Source: Salinimicrobium sp. TH3 (lineage in GTDB: Bacteria; Bacteroidota; Bacteroidia; Flavobacteriales; Flavobacteriaceae). Taken from it: a DNA stretch of 64,000 bases. Of the stretch, positions 42,464-50,019 are shown in pieces. The stretch lies in NCBI RefSeq assembly GCF_026676115.1, contig NZ_JAPONB010000002.1, positions 434,001 to 498,000 on the forward strand, in the 5' to 3' direction. The translations under genes were made by a program, and so were the position numbers. Positions within the stretch are counted from its first letter, which is position 1. Every line of letters starts with the position of its first letter. The notes under the pieces are model-generated. The model saw only the letters and a list, made by a program, of their open reading frames with translations. It ran no database searches and was not told where the DNA came from.

Positions 42464-43393
42464 TTACAGTTTTTCCACAAGTAGCCAGGCTCCTGGATTG
42501 GTCTTTTTCACCCTGTAAAGCTCATTTATAGCATCCCTGCGGCTTTCGTGACTGCTGGATAAAACCTGGTGAAGACCGAATCTGTTTTCACCAATCTGTC
42601 TGGCCTTAAAGCCCTGTTCCTTTAATTCCTCAACTGCTTTTGCAGCATTCTCGGCTTCTCTAAAGGCACCTGCAACAATATGGAAATCCCCTGTTTGTTT
42701 TGAAACCTTTAAAGTAACGGCAGGAAGTGGATTGTCAATTACAAAAGTAGCTTGCTGGATTTGACTTTCCAGTTTGGAAACAGCTTTTTGTTGTTCGGCA
42801 ATATTGTGTTCGCTTACCTGATCGGTATAAACATTAAATCCGGCAGCACCGCTAAGGCCAATAGCAAGAAGGCTTACAGCTGCGTACTTTAACCAGCGTC
42901 CAGATCTTCTTTCGGGAGTAAAGGCAACGGGAGCTTTTTCTTCCAGTTCTTCAGCCTGTTGTTTGTAAACTTCTCTGGAAACACTGGACCTTTTAAAGGA
43001 ACCCAGTCCGAATGCTTCTTTCAGGAAATTCGTTTGTGTAGCAGGTTCAAATTGTAATTTCTCACCTTCATTCAAGGTAAAAGAACCTACATTTTCAAAA
43101 TTCACCGTTCTGTTCTTTTCCAGTACAAGTTCGAGCTCGTGAACAAAATAATTGATCTGTTCAATAGCAGCATCATAGGAAACATTTTCAGCCTCCATGA
43201 TGTAATTCGCCAAAAGACCGTCGTTCTTAACCAACTGACGGTTAAAAGAAACCGTTTTTTTTGGAGGATAAAACTCCTGAGTAGATTGACGTATGCCTGC
43301 CGAGTGTTGTTGAGTGATAAAAGCTCCAAATCCCGGAAGGATCACGCATTCGTATCGGTATAATAGATCGTGGATGTAATTTGCTACTGCCAT
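42464..43393 (-). CDS. HU-CCDC81 domain, transmembrane, SPOR domain protein
   Basis: A 309-residue trans-envelope protein. Residues 1-130 form an HU-like CCDC81 region (YIHDLLYRYECVILPGFGAF; NVGSFTLNEGEKLQFEP), residues 169-188 are one transmembrane helix (YAAVSLLAIGLSGAAG), and residues 235-309 are a SPOR domain (FHIVAGAFREAENA), which binds denuded glycan at the division septum. With the HU-like part in the cytoplasm it could link nucleoid or division proteins to septal peptidoglycan. This layout is common in Bacteroidota but its role is unknown. Divergent from dprA; its -7 box ends 5 nt before the ATG. Confidence 0.88.
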   Translation of the reverse strand: MAVANYIHDLLYRYECVILPGFGAFITQQHSAGIRQSTQEFYPPKKTVSFNRQLVKNDGLLANYIMEAENVSYDAAIEQINYFVHELELVLEKNRTVNFENVGSFTLNEGEKLQFEPATQTNFLKEAFGLGSFKRSSVSREVYKQQAEELEEKAPVAFTPERRSGRWLKYAAVSLLAIGLSGAAGFNVYTDQVSEHNIAEQQKAVSKLESQIQQATFVIDNPLPAVTLKVSKQTGDFHIVAGAFREAENAAKAVEELKEQGFKARQIGENRFGLHQVLSSSHESRRDAINELYRVKKTNPGAWLLVEKL

Positions 43394-43398
43394 TGAAA

Positions 43399-43406
43399 CA
43401 AATGTA
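43399..43406 (-). promoter_or_regulatory. -7 element of the HU-SPOR gene, abutting the start codon
   Basis: The minus strand reads TACATTTG, an exact match, only 5 nt before the ATG at 43393. A TTG sits 16 nt further upstream (43425-43423). Transcription would begin at or next to the start codon, giving a leaderless mRNA. Confidence 0.5.
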
Positions 43407-43478
43407 GAAATTTTTATTTTCTCAAAAAACAGGCTTCACATATTTTATTAACAAATTTTTGCTCTATTTTTCAGGCTT

Positions 43479-43486
43479 TAATTTTG
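43479..43486 (+). promoter_or_regulatory. -7 element of dprA, abutting the start codon
   Basis: Reads TAATTTTG, an exact TAnnTTTG match, ending 2 nt before the ATG of dprA at 43489. If used, the transcript would be leaderless or start within the first codons. Confidence 0.4.
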
Positions 43487-43488
43487 AC

Positions 43489-44589
43489 ATGGAAGTTTCT
43501 GATTTACAGTTTGTTTTAGCCCTTCAGCATGTTCCAAATCTTGGGGATGCATCGGCTAAAAAACTTATCCGTCACACGGGTTCTGCCGAAGCGGTTTTTA
43601 AGGAAAAAAAATCTGCTTTACTTAAAATAGATGGTATAGGCAGTACGAAGCTCAACGATCTTTTTTCATCCAAAAATCTTGAAGCTGCCGAAAAGGAGTT
43701 GGAGTATATCTTTAAAAATGACATTAGAACATTGTATTTTCAGGATAAAGACTATCCCGAGAAATTAAAACATTGTTTGGATGGTCCCATCCTGCTTTTC
43801 CAACGGGGAAACATAGATCTTATCAACAAAAAAATCTTAAGCATTGTTGGCACACGCAGGGCAACCACACACGGAGTGGCTTTTGTTGAGAAATTCATAG
43901 AAGAGCTTGCACCGCTGGACCCTGTAATAGTATCGGGTTTTGCCTATGGAATTGATATAGCTGCACAAAAGGCAGCCATGAAATACAATTTGCAAACTAT
44001 TGGTTGCCTTGCGCATGGTCTAAACCAGATCTATCCCGGGGTGCATCAAAAATATATTGCAGGAGTAGAAGAAAACGGCGGATTCTTAACCGATTTTTGG
44101 AGTACAGATATTTTTGACCGTAATAATTTTTTAAAACGGAACCGTATAATAGCCGGGCTTAGTGAGGCTACCGTCGTTATAGAAAGTGCTGAAAAAGGAG
44201 GTTCCCTTGTAACTGCCGATATTGCAAATTCCTATAACCGGGAAGTTTTTGCAGTGCCCGGTCGACCTACAGACCTGCAGAGCAAAGGCTGTAATATGCT
44301 TATTAAATCCCAGCAGGCTCATGTGTTAACCTCTGCGGCAGATGTTGTGTATATCCTTAACTGGTTACCAGATTCTAAGACCAAACCTGTCCAAAAGCAG
44401 CTTTTTGTAGAGCTCGAGGAAGATGAACAGGCTCTTTACGGCTATTTGAAAGACAAAGGTAAAGAGCAACTCGATCTAATTGCCCTCAACTGTAGTATTC
44501 CCACATTCAAGGCCGCAAGCCTTTTGCTCAACATGGAACTTAAAGGAGTAGTGCGACCTCTGCCTGGAAAATTATTTGAAGCAGTCTAA
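43489..44589 (+). CDS. dprA: DNA-processing protein DprA
   Basis: Loads RecA on incoming single-stranded DNA during natural transformation. 366 residues: an N-terminal HhH/SAM-like part (LQHVPNLGDASAKKLIRHTG), the Rossmann-like DprA core (SIVGTRRATTHG, VSGFAYGIDIAAQKAA, GSLVTADIANSYNREVFAVPG) and a C-terminal winged-helix DML1-like domain (IALNCSIPTFKAASLLLNME). The frame is open to a TTG at 43459, but the ATG at 43489 (MEVSDLQF) begins the conserved part. The stop overlaps the 3' end of convergent trpS by 4 nt. Confidence 0.93.
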   Translation: MEVSDLQFVLALQHVPNLGDASAKKLIRHTGSAEAVFKEKKSALLKIDGIGSTKLNDLFSSKNLEAAEKELEYIFKNDIRTLYFQDKDYPEKLKHCLDGPILLFQRGNIDLINKKILSIVGTRRATTHGVAFVEKFIEELAPLDPVIVSGFAYGIDIAAQKAAMKYNLQTIGCLAHGLNQIYPGVHQKYIAGVEENGGFLTDFWSTDIFDRNNFLKRNRIIAGLSEATVVIESAEKGGSLVTADIANSYNREVFAVPGRPTDLQSKGCNMLIKSQQAHVLTSAADVVYILNWLPDSKTKPVQKQLFVELEEDEQALYGYLKDKGKEQLDLIALNCSIPTFKAASLLLNMELKGVVRPLPGKLFEAV

Positions 44590-45554
44590 TATCCTAACTT
44601 CTTTCTAACTCTGTTTAGTACCTCATGGGCTACTTTTCGGGCTTTTTCGGCTCCTACCTCAAGTGCCTCTTCTATTTTTTCAGGGTTTTCCATATAGTAA
44701 TTGTACTGGGAGCGTTCTTTCTCGAATCTTGTGATCAATAGCTCGTAAAGCGCCTGTTTGGCATGACCATAACCAAAACCTCCAGCCTCATATTTCTGTC
44801 GCATTTCTGCTGTCTGCTCTTTGGTGGCTACAAGTTTATAGATGTTGAATACATTATCGGTATCAGGATCTTTGGGATCTTCCAGTGGTGTGCTATCCGT
44901 TTGAATAGCCATGATCTGCTTTCTAAGCTGCTTGTCGGGCAGGAAGAGGTTGATGATATTGCCTTTGGACTTACTCATCTTTTCGCCGTCTGTTCCCGGT
45001 ACATACATGGTTTCTTCAGAAACGCGGGCATCGGGCATTACAAATGTTTCTCCCATTTTTGCATGGAAGCGGGAGGCCACATCCCTTGTCATTTCCAGGT
45101 GTTGTAATTGATCTTTCCCTACCGGCACAATTTCGGCATCATACAAAAGAATATCTGCAGCCATTAGAATGGGATAATCGAAAAGCCCTGCGTTCACGTC
45201 CTCAAGTCTGTCGGCTTTATCTTTAAAAGAATGGGCCAGTGTCAACCTTTGATATGGGAAAAAACAATTGAGGTACCAGGTAAGCTCTGTCACCTGTGGG
45301 ATATCGCTTTGTCTGTAGAACACCGTTTTGTCAACATCAAGACCAAAAGCCAGCCAGGTTGCTGCCGTAGAGAGAGTATTATCCCTTAAAATTTTGGGAT
45401 CCTTTATTTGGGTAAGCGTATGGAGATTTGCTATAAATAAAAATGAATCATTCTTTGGTTTGTTTGCCATTTCCACGGCGGGGATAATCGCTCCTAAAAT
45501 GTTTCCAAGGTGAGGAGTACCGGTACTTTGTACTCCCGTAAGAATTCTTGACAT
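44586..45554 (-). CDS. trpS: Tryptophan--tRNA ligase
   Basis: Class I aminoacyl-tRNA synthetase, 322 residues. It has GVQSTGTPHLGNILGA with the HIGH-type TPHLGN, the pocket PILMAADILLYDAEIVPVGK then DQLQHLEMTRDVA, and GEKMSKSKGN (KMSKS). The frame runs upstream to 45605, but the ATG at 45554 (MSRILTGVQ) is the family start and lies 20 nt after a complete promoter. It is convergent with dprA and divergent from plsC. Confidence 0.96.
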   Translation of the reverse strand: MSRILTGVQSTGTPHLGNILGAIIPAVEMANKPKNDSFLFIANLHTLTQIKDPKILRDNTLSTAATWLAFGLDVDKTVFYRQSDIPQVTELTWYLNCFFPYQRLTLAHSFKDKADRLEDVNAGLFDYPILMAADILLYDAEIVPVGKDQLQHLEMTRDVASRFHAKMGETFVMPDARVSEETMYVPGTDGEKMSKSKGNIINLFLPDKQLRKQIMAIQTDSTPLEDPKDPDTDNVFNIYKLVATKEQTAEMRQKYEAGGFGYGHAKQALYELLITRFEKERSQYNYYMENPEKIEEALEVGAEKARKVAHEVLNRVRKKLGY

Positions 45555-45574
45555 TGGCTTTTTATATTTTTCTA

Positions 45575-45605
45575 CAAAGGTATCCTTTTTAAGGAATACC
45601 TTCAA
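45575..45605 (-). promoter_or_regulatory. Complete flavobacterial promoter of trpS
   Basis: On the minus strand: TTG (45605-45603), a 20-nt spacer, then TACCTTTG (45582-45575). The ATG follows 20 nt later. This is one of the two best promoter matches in the window. Confidence 0.7.
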
Positions 45606-45615
45606 TTCAATTCCT

Positions 45616-45623
45616 TACTTTTG
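45616..45623 (+). promoter_or_regulatory. -7 element of plsC, abutting the start codon
   Basis: Reads TACTTTTG, an exact TAnnTTTG match, ending 5 nt before the ATG at 45629, again predicting a leaderless or nearly leaderless transcript. Confidence 0.45.
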
Positions 45624-45628
45624 GCCGC

Positions 45629-46372
45629 ATGTACATACTTAGGTCTTTCCTGGTTGTCTTATGGAGAATATGGTTCTACATCTTGATGGCCATTCCCATA
45701 ATCGTATTTTTTCCGGTTTTACTTTTGTTTACTTCCCGCACGAAGTTCTACCCGCAATTTTTTATGATCGCCCGCTGGTGGGCTTTGTTTATTCTCTACG
45801 GAATGGGATTTTATCCAAAGATCAAACGGGAGCAGAAACTGGTAAAAGGGGAAAGTTACATGCTTGTAGCAAATCATACGTCGATGACCGATATTATGCT
45901 CATGCTTGCAGTTGTGAAGAGCCCTTTTGTTTTTGTCGGAAAAAAAGAGCTGGTCAAAATTCCCCTTTTTGGATACTTCTATAAACGCACCTGCATCTTG
46001 GTTGACCGTGGAAATCAAAGAAGCCGGAAAGAAGTTTTTGATAGTGCTCAACGCAGGCTAAACAATGGTACCAGCATTTGTATTTTTCCCGAAGGTGGTG
46101 TGCCCTCAGATACTTCGCTCCTTCTCGATACCTTTAAAGACGGGGCTTTTAGACTGGCAATAGCGCATCAAATCCCTATTGTGCCACTCGTATTCTTTGA
46201 CAACAAAAAACGGTTTCCTTATATTTTCACAAAAGGTAGTCCTGGAAGAATGAGGGTGAAAATTAAAGAATTTATACCTACACAAGGCCTGGGGCAAGAG
46301 AATAAAAAGGAAATCAGAGAAAAGACCTGGAATATTATCCAACAGGAATTAATGAATGATCAACGGGCTTAA
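45629..46372 (+). CDS. plsC: 1-acyl-sn-glycerol-3-phosphate acyltransferase
   Basis: Makes phosphatidic acid from lysophosphatidic acid at the inner membrane. 247 residues: N-terminal membrane helix (WRIWFYILMAIPIIVFFPV), the acyltransferase motif NHTSMTD (H83, D88), GKKELVKIPLFG, and FPEGGVPSD. A second hydrophobic stretch around residue 55. It shares the 74-nt divergent gap with trpS and overlaps by 4 nt the 3' end of the convergent anti-sigma/beta-barrel gene. Confidence 0.92.
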   Translation: MYILRSFLVVLWRIWFYILMAIPIIVFFPVLLLFTSRTKFYPQFFMIARWWALFILYGMGFYPKIKREQKLVKGESYMLVANHTSMTDIMLMLAVVKSPFVFVGKKELVKIPLFGYFYKRTCILVDRGNQRSRKEVFDSAQRRLNNGTSICIFPEGGVPSDTSLLLDTFKDGAFRLAIAHQIPIVPLVFFDNKKRFPYIFTKGSPGRMRVKIKEFIPTQGLGQENKKEIREKTWNIIQQELMNDQRA

Positions 46373-47676
46373 AATTTGAAACTAAACCCGGTATAGACTC
46401 CAAAAAAGTAGGGTTGCACGTCTCCCGTGGGTCTATCAAATGTATTTATTTGATACTTTAGAATAGGCTCCAGGTTGAGCTTAAATTTTTCTGAAAGATT
46501 ATAATCCACTCCAAGCCCAAGGTTTGCACTAAAGCTTACATCATTAAGATTTTCGGCCTTTCCTGCTGCAGAAATGTTGCCAGTGTTAAGGGTAACTTCA
46601 TTTTCATCCAGGAAAAGTGTACTTCCCCCTCCAATAAGATTTAGTTCGAGCTTCTTCTCTACAAGGTTAATTTCAAATTCTACGGGAACTTCAATATATC
46701 CCATCTTCTGGTTTAAGTTCCCCTGAGTAATTATTCCTGAAGGCGTACGATTCGTGCTACTTCGGGTCCTGCCATTCACACCGCCTGTGACCATTTTCAC
46801 ATCTGTGTCGTTAATTTTTACCAAAGAAGCATTCCTCACAGAATAAATTCCTGTAGCCGTCCTGTAACCCAGACCGCTGGAACTGTAACTAAGGTCCACC
46901 CGGCTTATCCCAGATCTTATTTTTACTCTTTCGCTAATGTTCATGGCCAGTCTCACCCCATAGGAATATGTGACTTCTGCCTCACGGCTGTCATTGTAAC
47001 CCACGTCAAGAGGGTTTGCTTTGCCCATTTTCCCATAATAGATAGGAGTTGCATGAGTGGAGACCTCAAAATTATTTTTGCGCTCACTGCTGGCAATCTC
47101 TATTTCTTCGGAAGGTTTAAGAGCATCAAAGATTGAAGGCTTCAGCTCTTCAGGAATGGAATTCTTTTTTTCTTGCTGAAGCGGAACCTCTGCTACCGGG
47201 ACAGGTGTGTCAAAAATAGCATTTTTCAAAGCTATTTTTGAAGCAGCTTCCTCAGTGTTTCTTAATTCTTTTCCGGAAGTATTTAGAGCAATTACAGGAG
47301 TAGAATTTAGATTTGATTCTTCCTTAGAATAATCATTTTTAACAATGGCCCTCGTTGCTCCCGAAGGAGCTATAATTTCCTGAGAACCAGCCGGGGAAAT
47401 GGACGGCGAGGCAGGAGGGAGTGTTATTTCTTCTATTTCTTCGTTCGCTACCGCTGCAGGAGGAGGCACAGGAAGTATCCAGTCTCCAAGCATTAGGAGA
47501 AACGCCAGTAATGCAGCAACACCGGCATACCTGTACCAAAGAGGAACAACTGCCCGCCGCTTTTGCTTTTCCTGAAGTTTGGCTTCTAAAGATTTCCAAA
47601 CAGCATCGCGAGGTGCCGCTTCAAAATCCCGAAACTTCTCCTGATAGAGCCGGTCTATGAATTTTTTTTCTTTCAT
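46369..47676 (-). CDS. Anti-sigma-like N-terminus fused to outer-membrane beta-barrel domain
   Basis: A 435-residue protein coupled to the ECF sigma gene (stop and start overlap by 1 nt). Residues 1-47 are a charged cytoplasmic domain (FIDRLYQEKFRDFEAAPRDA) of the kind that holds ECF factors, residues 48-69 are one transmembrane helix (AGVAALLAFLLMLGDWIL), residues 70-200 are a low-complexity linker, and about 215-435 are an outer-membrane beta-barrel-like domain ending in aromatic F (GVYTGFSFKF). The layout is frequent in flavobacterial databases, but a barrel tethered to an inner-membrane helix is mechanistically odd. Either a trans-envelope sensor or a mislabelled periplasmic beta domain. 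Confidence 0.82.
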   Translation of the reverse strand: MKEKKFIDRLYQEKFRDFEAAPRDAVWKSLEAKLQEKQKRRAVVPLWYRYAGVAALLAFLLMLGDWILPVPPPAAVANEEIEEITLPPASPSISPAGSQEIIAPSGATRAIVKNDYSKEESNLNSTPVIALNTSGKELRNTEEAASKIALKNAIFDTPVPVAEVPLQQEKKNSIPEELKPSIFDALKPSEEIEIASSERKNNFEVSTHATPIYYGKMGKANPLDVGYNDSREAEVTYSYGVRLAMNISERVKIRSGISRVDLSYSSSGLGYRTATGIYSVRNASLVKINDTDVKMVTGGVNGRTRSSTNRTPSGIITQGNLNQKMGYIEVPVEFEINLVEKKLELNLIGGGSTLFLDENEVTLNTGNISAAGKAENLNDVSFSANLGLGVDYNLSEKFKLNLEPILKYQINTFDRPTGDVQPYFFGVYTGFSFKF

Positions 47677-48218
47677 TATACAGAGCGGGCGGCGGTTTTA
47701 TAAAGGCTGGTTTCTATTTTTTCTTTCAGGATCACTCTGGCCCTTGCCAGGTTGGATTTTGAGGTTCCGGTTGAAATATTCAGCATTTCTGCAATTTCTT
47801 TATGAGAAAACCCATCGAGTACGTACAGGTTAAAAACCTGCCTGTACCTGTCGGGCAACTGTTGAATGATCTCGAGTAAATAATCGACAGAAACTTCATC
47901 TTCTTCTACTTCAACTTCGGGCTCTTTATGGTAATCATCTTTAATGATTTCAAAAACTGTTTGTTTACGGTATTTTTGAAGGGCAGTGTTGATTACGATC
48001 CTTTTCATCCAGCCTTCAAAGGAACCTTTGTTTTTATATTGGGGCATATTCTTAAAGATCATCAAAAATGCGTCCTGGAGGTTGTCTTCTGCCTGTTGAT
48101 AACTGGAAGAATACTTAAGGCAAACAGGGAACAATTTATGCGCAAACATCTTATAAAGCTGCTCCTGCGCCTTTATGTCCTGCTTTTTGCATTTTTGTAT
48201 GAGTTGTTTGATGCTCAA
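47676..48218 (-). CDS. RNA polymerase ECF sigma factor (sigma-70 family, RpoE-like)
   Basis: A 180-residue alternative sigma factor with region 2 (QAEDNLQDAFLMIFKNMPQY, promoter melting) and region 4 (QLPDRYRQVFNLYVLDGFSH followed by KEIAEMLNISTGTSKSNL, -35 recognition). Its gene overlaps the following anti-sigma-like gene by 1 nt, so the anti-sigma is its likely partner. Its target genes are unknown. The promoter is not clear: the upstream region has only a near-match TATATTTA. Confidence 0.92.
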   Translation of the reverse strand: MSIKQLIQKCKKQDIKAQEQLYKMFAHKLFPVCLKYSSSYQQAEDNLQDAFLMIFKNMPQYKNKGSFEGWMKRIVINTALQKYRKQTVFEIIKDDYHKEPEVEVEEDEVSVDYLLEIIQQLPDRYRQVFNLYVLDGFSHKEIAEMLNISTGTSKSNLARARVILKEKIETSLYKTAARSV

Positions 48219-48403
48219 TATCCCAATCTTTAAGTGCTGTTGAAAAATGGCAGCAAAGTGGCCGCTCTTTTATAGTTCTCCTTTGGTCGCAGAGGGCCAT
48301 GAGGAAACCTAAATATAGGAATTTCAGCTGGTTCTGCAACACAAATAAAAACCGGCAGGCGGCTAAATGAACTTCTTAAATGTTGTGGGGGGTGAGATTT
48401 TTT

Positions 48404-48445
48404 AAAAAAGGAAGATCGGGAATCGTGAGAGGTTCCCGGTCTTCC
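48404..48445 (-). terminator. Terminator-like hairpin on the minus strand upstream of the sigma gene
   Basis: A 13-bp stem (48433-48445 with 48410-48422, one G-U) with a 10-nt loop, followed on the minus strand by TTTTTT. It would end a minus-strand RNA started upstream, or attenuate a long leader of the sigma gene. Confidence 0.6.
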
Positions 48446-48553
48446 GGAGGAATTAGCCTTTAAAATTTCCCTCTTTGTTATGCCTTTTTCACAATACGGG
48501 TCGCAGTCATTAGTCTCTGGTCGATCTTTCATAACGGCAATGGCAAATTGGGG

Positions 48554-48568
48554 TCTCTATTATAGAGA
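48554..48568. repeat. Perfect 15-nt palindrome, operator-like
   Basis: TCTCTAT-T-ATAGAGA, an exact inverted repeat around one T, 70 nt from the end of recA. No known regulator is assigned. Confidence 0.45.
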
Positions 48569-48604
48569 TGCAGAAAAGTGGAAATGGTTGCGCCCGAAAA
48601 AGAA

Positions 48605-48629
48605 AAAATCCCGAAAATTTCGGGATTTT
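48605..48629 (-). terminator. Rho-independent terminator of recA
   Basis: AAAATCCCGAAA / TTTCGGGATTTT around a single A, directly downstream of the recA stop on the minus strand, with T-rich flank. Symmetrical enough to work in both directions. Confidence 0.8.
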
Positions 48630-48638
48630 AAGTGTTTT

Positions 48639-49652
48639 TTATGCTTTTGCAACTTTCATGGCCGCCACAATTTTTGTTTCGAGCTCCTCCATAAGATCTG
48701 GATTGTCCTTCAACAAAATTTTCACAGCATCACGGCCCTGGCCAAGTTTGGTGTCTTCATAGCTAAACCATGAACCACTCTTTTTAATGATCTCATAATC
48801 CACACCTATGTCGATGATCTCTCCAATCTTAGAGACCCCTTCCCCATACATGATGTCAAATTCGGCAGTTTTGAAGGGGGGAGCAACCTTGTTCTTTACA
48901 ACTTTCACCCTTGTCTTGTTCCCCTGGACTTCGCTATTGCTATCCTTGATTTGGGTTGATCTTCTAATGTCCAGACGAATTGAAGCATAGAATTTCAAGG
49001 CGTTTCCTCCTGTAGTAGTTTCAGGATTTCCGAACATTACCCCAATCTTCTCTCTCAACTGGTTGATGAAAATAACGGTACAGTGGGTTTTGCTTATGGA
49101 AGCGGTTAACTTTCTAAGTGCCTGAGACATAAGGCGGGCGTGTAATCCCATTTTTGAATCTCCCATCTCACCTTCAATTTCCGACTTTGGCGTTAAGGCA
49201 GCAACAGAATCAATTACGATAATGTCAATAGCTCCCGAACGTATCAGGTTATCGGCAATTTCAAGTGCCTGCTCGCCGTTGTCGGGCTGCGAAATGATCA
49301 GGTTTTCAAGATCGATCCCGAGTTTTTCAGCATAAAAACGATCAAAGGCATGTTCTGCATCAATAAATGCAGCAATTCCTCCTGCCTTTTGTGCCTCGGC
49401 TATGGCGTGTAAGGTAAGGGTTGTTTTACCTGAAGATTCAGGTCCATATATTTCGATAACTCTTCCGCGAGGATATCCTCCAACTCCAAGTGCAAGATCA
49501 AGACCTAAAGATCCACTCGGGATCACGTCAACATCAAGGACACTCTGGTCACTCATCTTCATTACTGTCCCTTTTCCATAGGTTTTATCCATCTTGTCAA
49601 GGGTGAGCTTTAGGGCTTTTAACTTTGCTTCTTTTTCTTTCTCGTTACTCAT
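48639..49652 (-). CDS. recA: Recombinase RecA
   Basis: Strand-exchange and SOS coprotease, 337 residues. Walker [28 protein letters not shown] (Walker B plus loop L1), [20 protein letters not shown] and [20 protein letters not shown] (loop L2), [17 protein letters not shown]. The short acidic C-terminus is normal. It stands alone with its terminator. DprA, which loads RecA in transformation, is 4 kb away. Confidence 0.98.
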   Translation of the reverse strand: MSNEKEKEAKLKALKLTLDKMDKTYGKGTVMKMSDQSVLDVDVIPSGSLGLDLALGVGGYPRGRVIEIYGPESSGKTTLTLHAIAEAQKAGGIAAFIDAEHAFDRFYAEKLGIDLENLIISQPDNGEQALEIADNLIRSGAIDIIVIDSVAALTPKSEIEGEMGDSKMGLHARLMSQALRKLTASISKTHCTVIFINQLREKIGVMFGNPETTTGGNALKFYASIRLDIRRSTQIKDSNSEVQGNKTRVKVVKNKVAPPFKTAEFDIMYGEGVSKIGEIIDIGVDYEIIKKSGSWFSYEDTKLGQGRDAVKILLKDNPDLMEELETKIVAAMKVAKA

Positions 49653-49838
49653 CTAATTCTGCTTCTTTTATATGATATTGCTGCTAAAATACTATAAGTT
49701 TTTAATAGTGCATAAAATTAATACGCAACCTTTTCTGCTTTTGTGCATCTATTAGGTAAACCAACTATTAACTGTATATGAAATTTTTAAAACGGAATAT
49801 TATTCTATGTATTTCCGGCAGTTCTGCAGTAGTTAATC

Positions 49839-49966
49839 TTAGCTGCACCTGCCGCATGGACGGTGGCTAACGTTATTCTTATTTTTAGTTGAATAATTAA
49901 AAGTATTAATAACGAATTAGCCGTTCGAAAAAAAATGCCCCGATATGACATCCGGGCATTTTTTCA
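49839..49966 (+). ncRNA. Candidate small RNA between recA and trhO
   Basis: Only the structured 3' part is proposed: TTAGC-tg-CACC (49839-49849) pairs with GGTG-GCTAA (49862-49870), and about 60 nt later a terminator ends the unit. No TAnnTTTG promoter was found upstream, so the start is unknown. It could also be the end of an antisense leader of recA. Confidence 0.25.
49928..49966. terminator. Terminator-like hairpin in the recA-trhO gap
   Basis: AATGCCCCGAT (49934-49944) pairs with ATCCGGGCATT (49950-49960, one C-C mismatch), with an A-run before and a T-run after, as in bidirectional terminators. It precedes the trhO -7 box by about 11 nt and would insulate it. Confidence 0.65.
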
Positions 49967-49976
49967 TTTAAAGCCT

Positions 49977-49984
49977 TATCTTTG
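49977..49984 (+). promoter_or_regulatory. -7 element of trhO
   Basis: Reads TATCTTTG, an exact TAnnTTTG match, 35 nt before the ATG at 50020. Confidence 0.55.
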
Positions 49985-50019
49985 CGCAAAATTCTTTAAC
50001 CTTAAATCATTGGTATAGC

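Larger units (their letters stand above)
48219..48638. other. Intergenic region between recA and the ECF sigma gene
   Basis: No gene I can support in 420 nt. It holds the recA terminator (48605-48629), a perfect 15-nt palindrome (48554-48568) and a second minus-strand terminator-like hairpin (48404-48445). A minus-strand frame at 48230-48532 exists but looks non-coding. The two terminators on one strand with nothing between them hint at a short transcript. Confidence 0.6.
49653..50019. other. Divergent recA-trhO intergenic region with possible small RNA
   Basis: These 367 nt contain no gene I can support. The recA side has no perfect TAnnTTTG. The trhO side has one at 49977-49984. Between them are a hairpin (49839-49870) and a full terminator (49928-49966), which makes no sense for divergent genes alone and suggests a small plus-strand RNA. 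Confidence 0.5.

Noticed and set aside
48230-48532. 100-codon minus-strand frame between recA and the sigma gene
   Set aside because: It contains the hairpin of a terminator in its middle, has an unusual proline- and serine-rich composition, and resembles no family I know. No start signal is seen.
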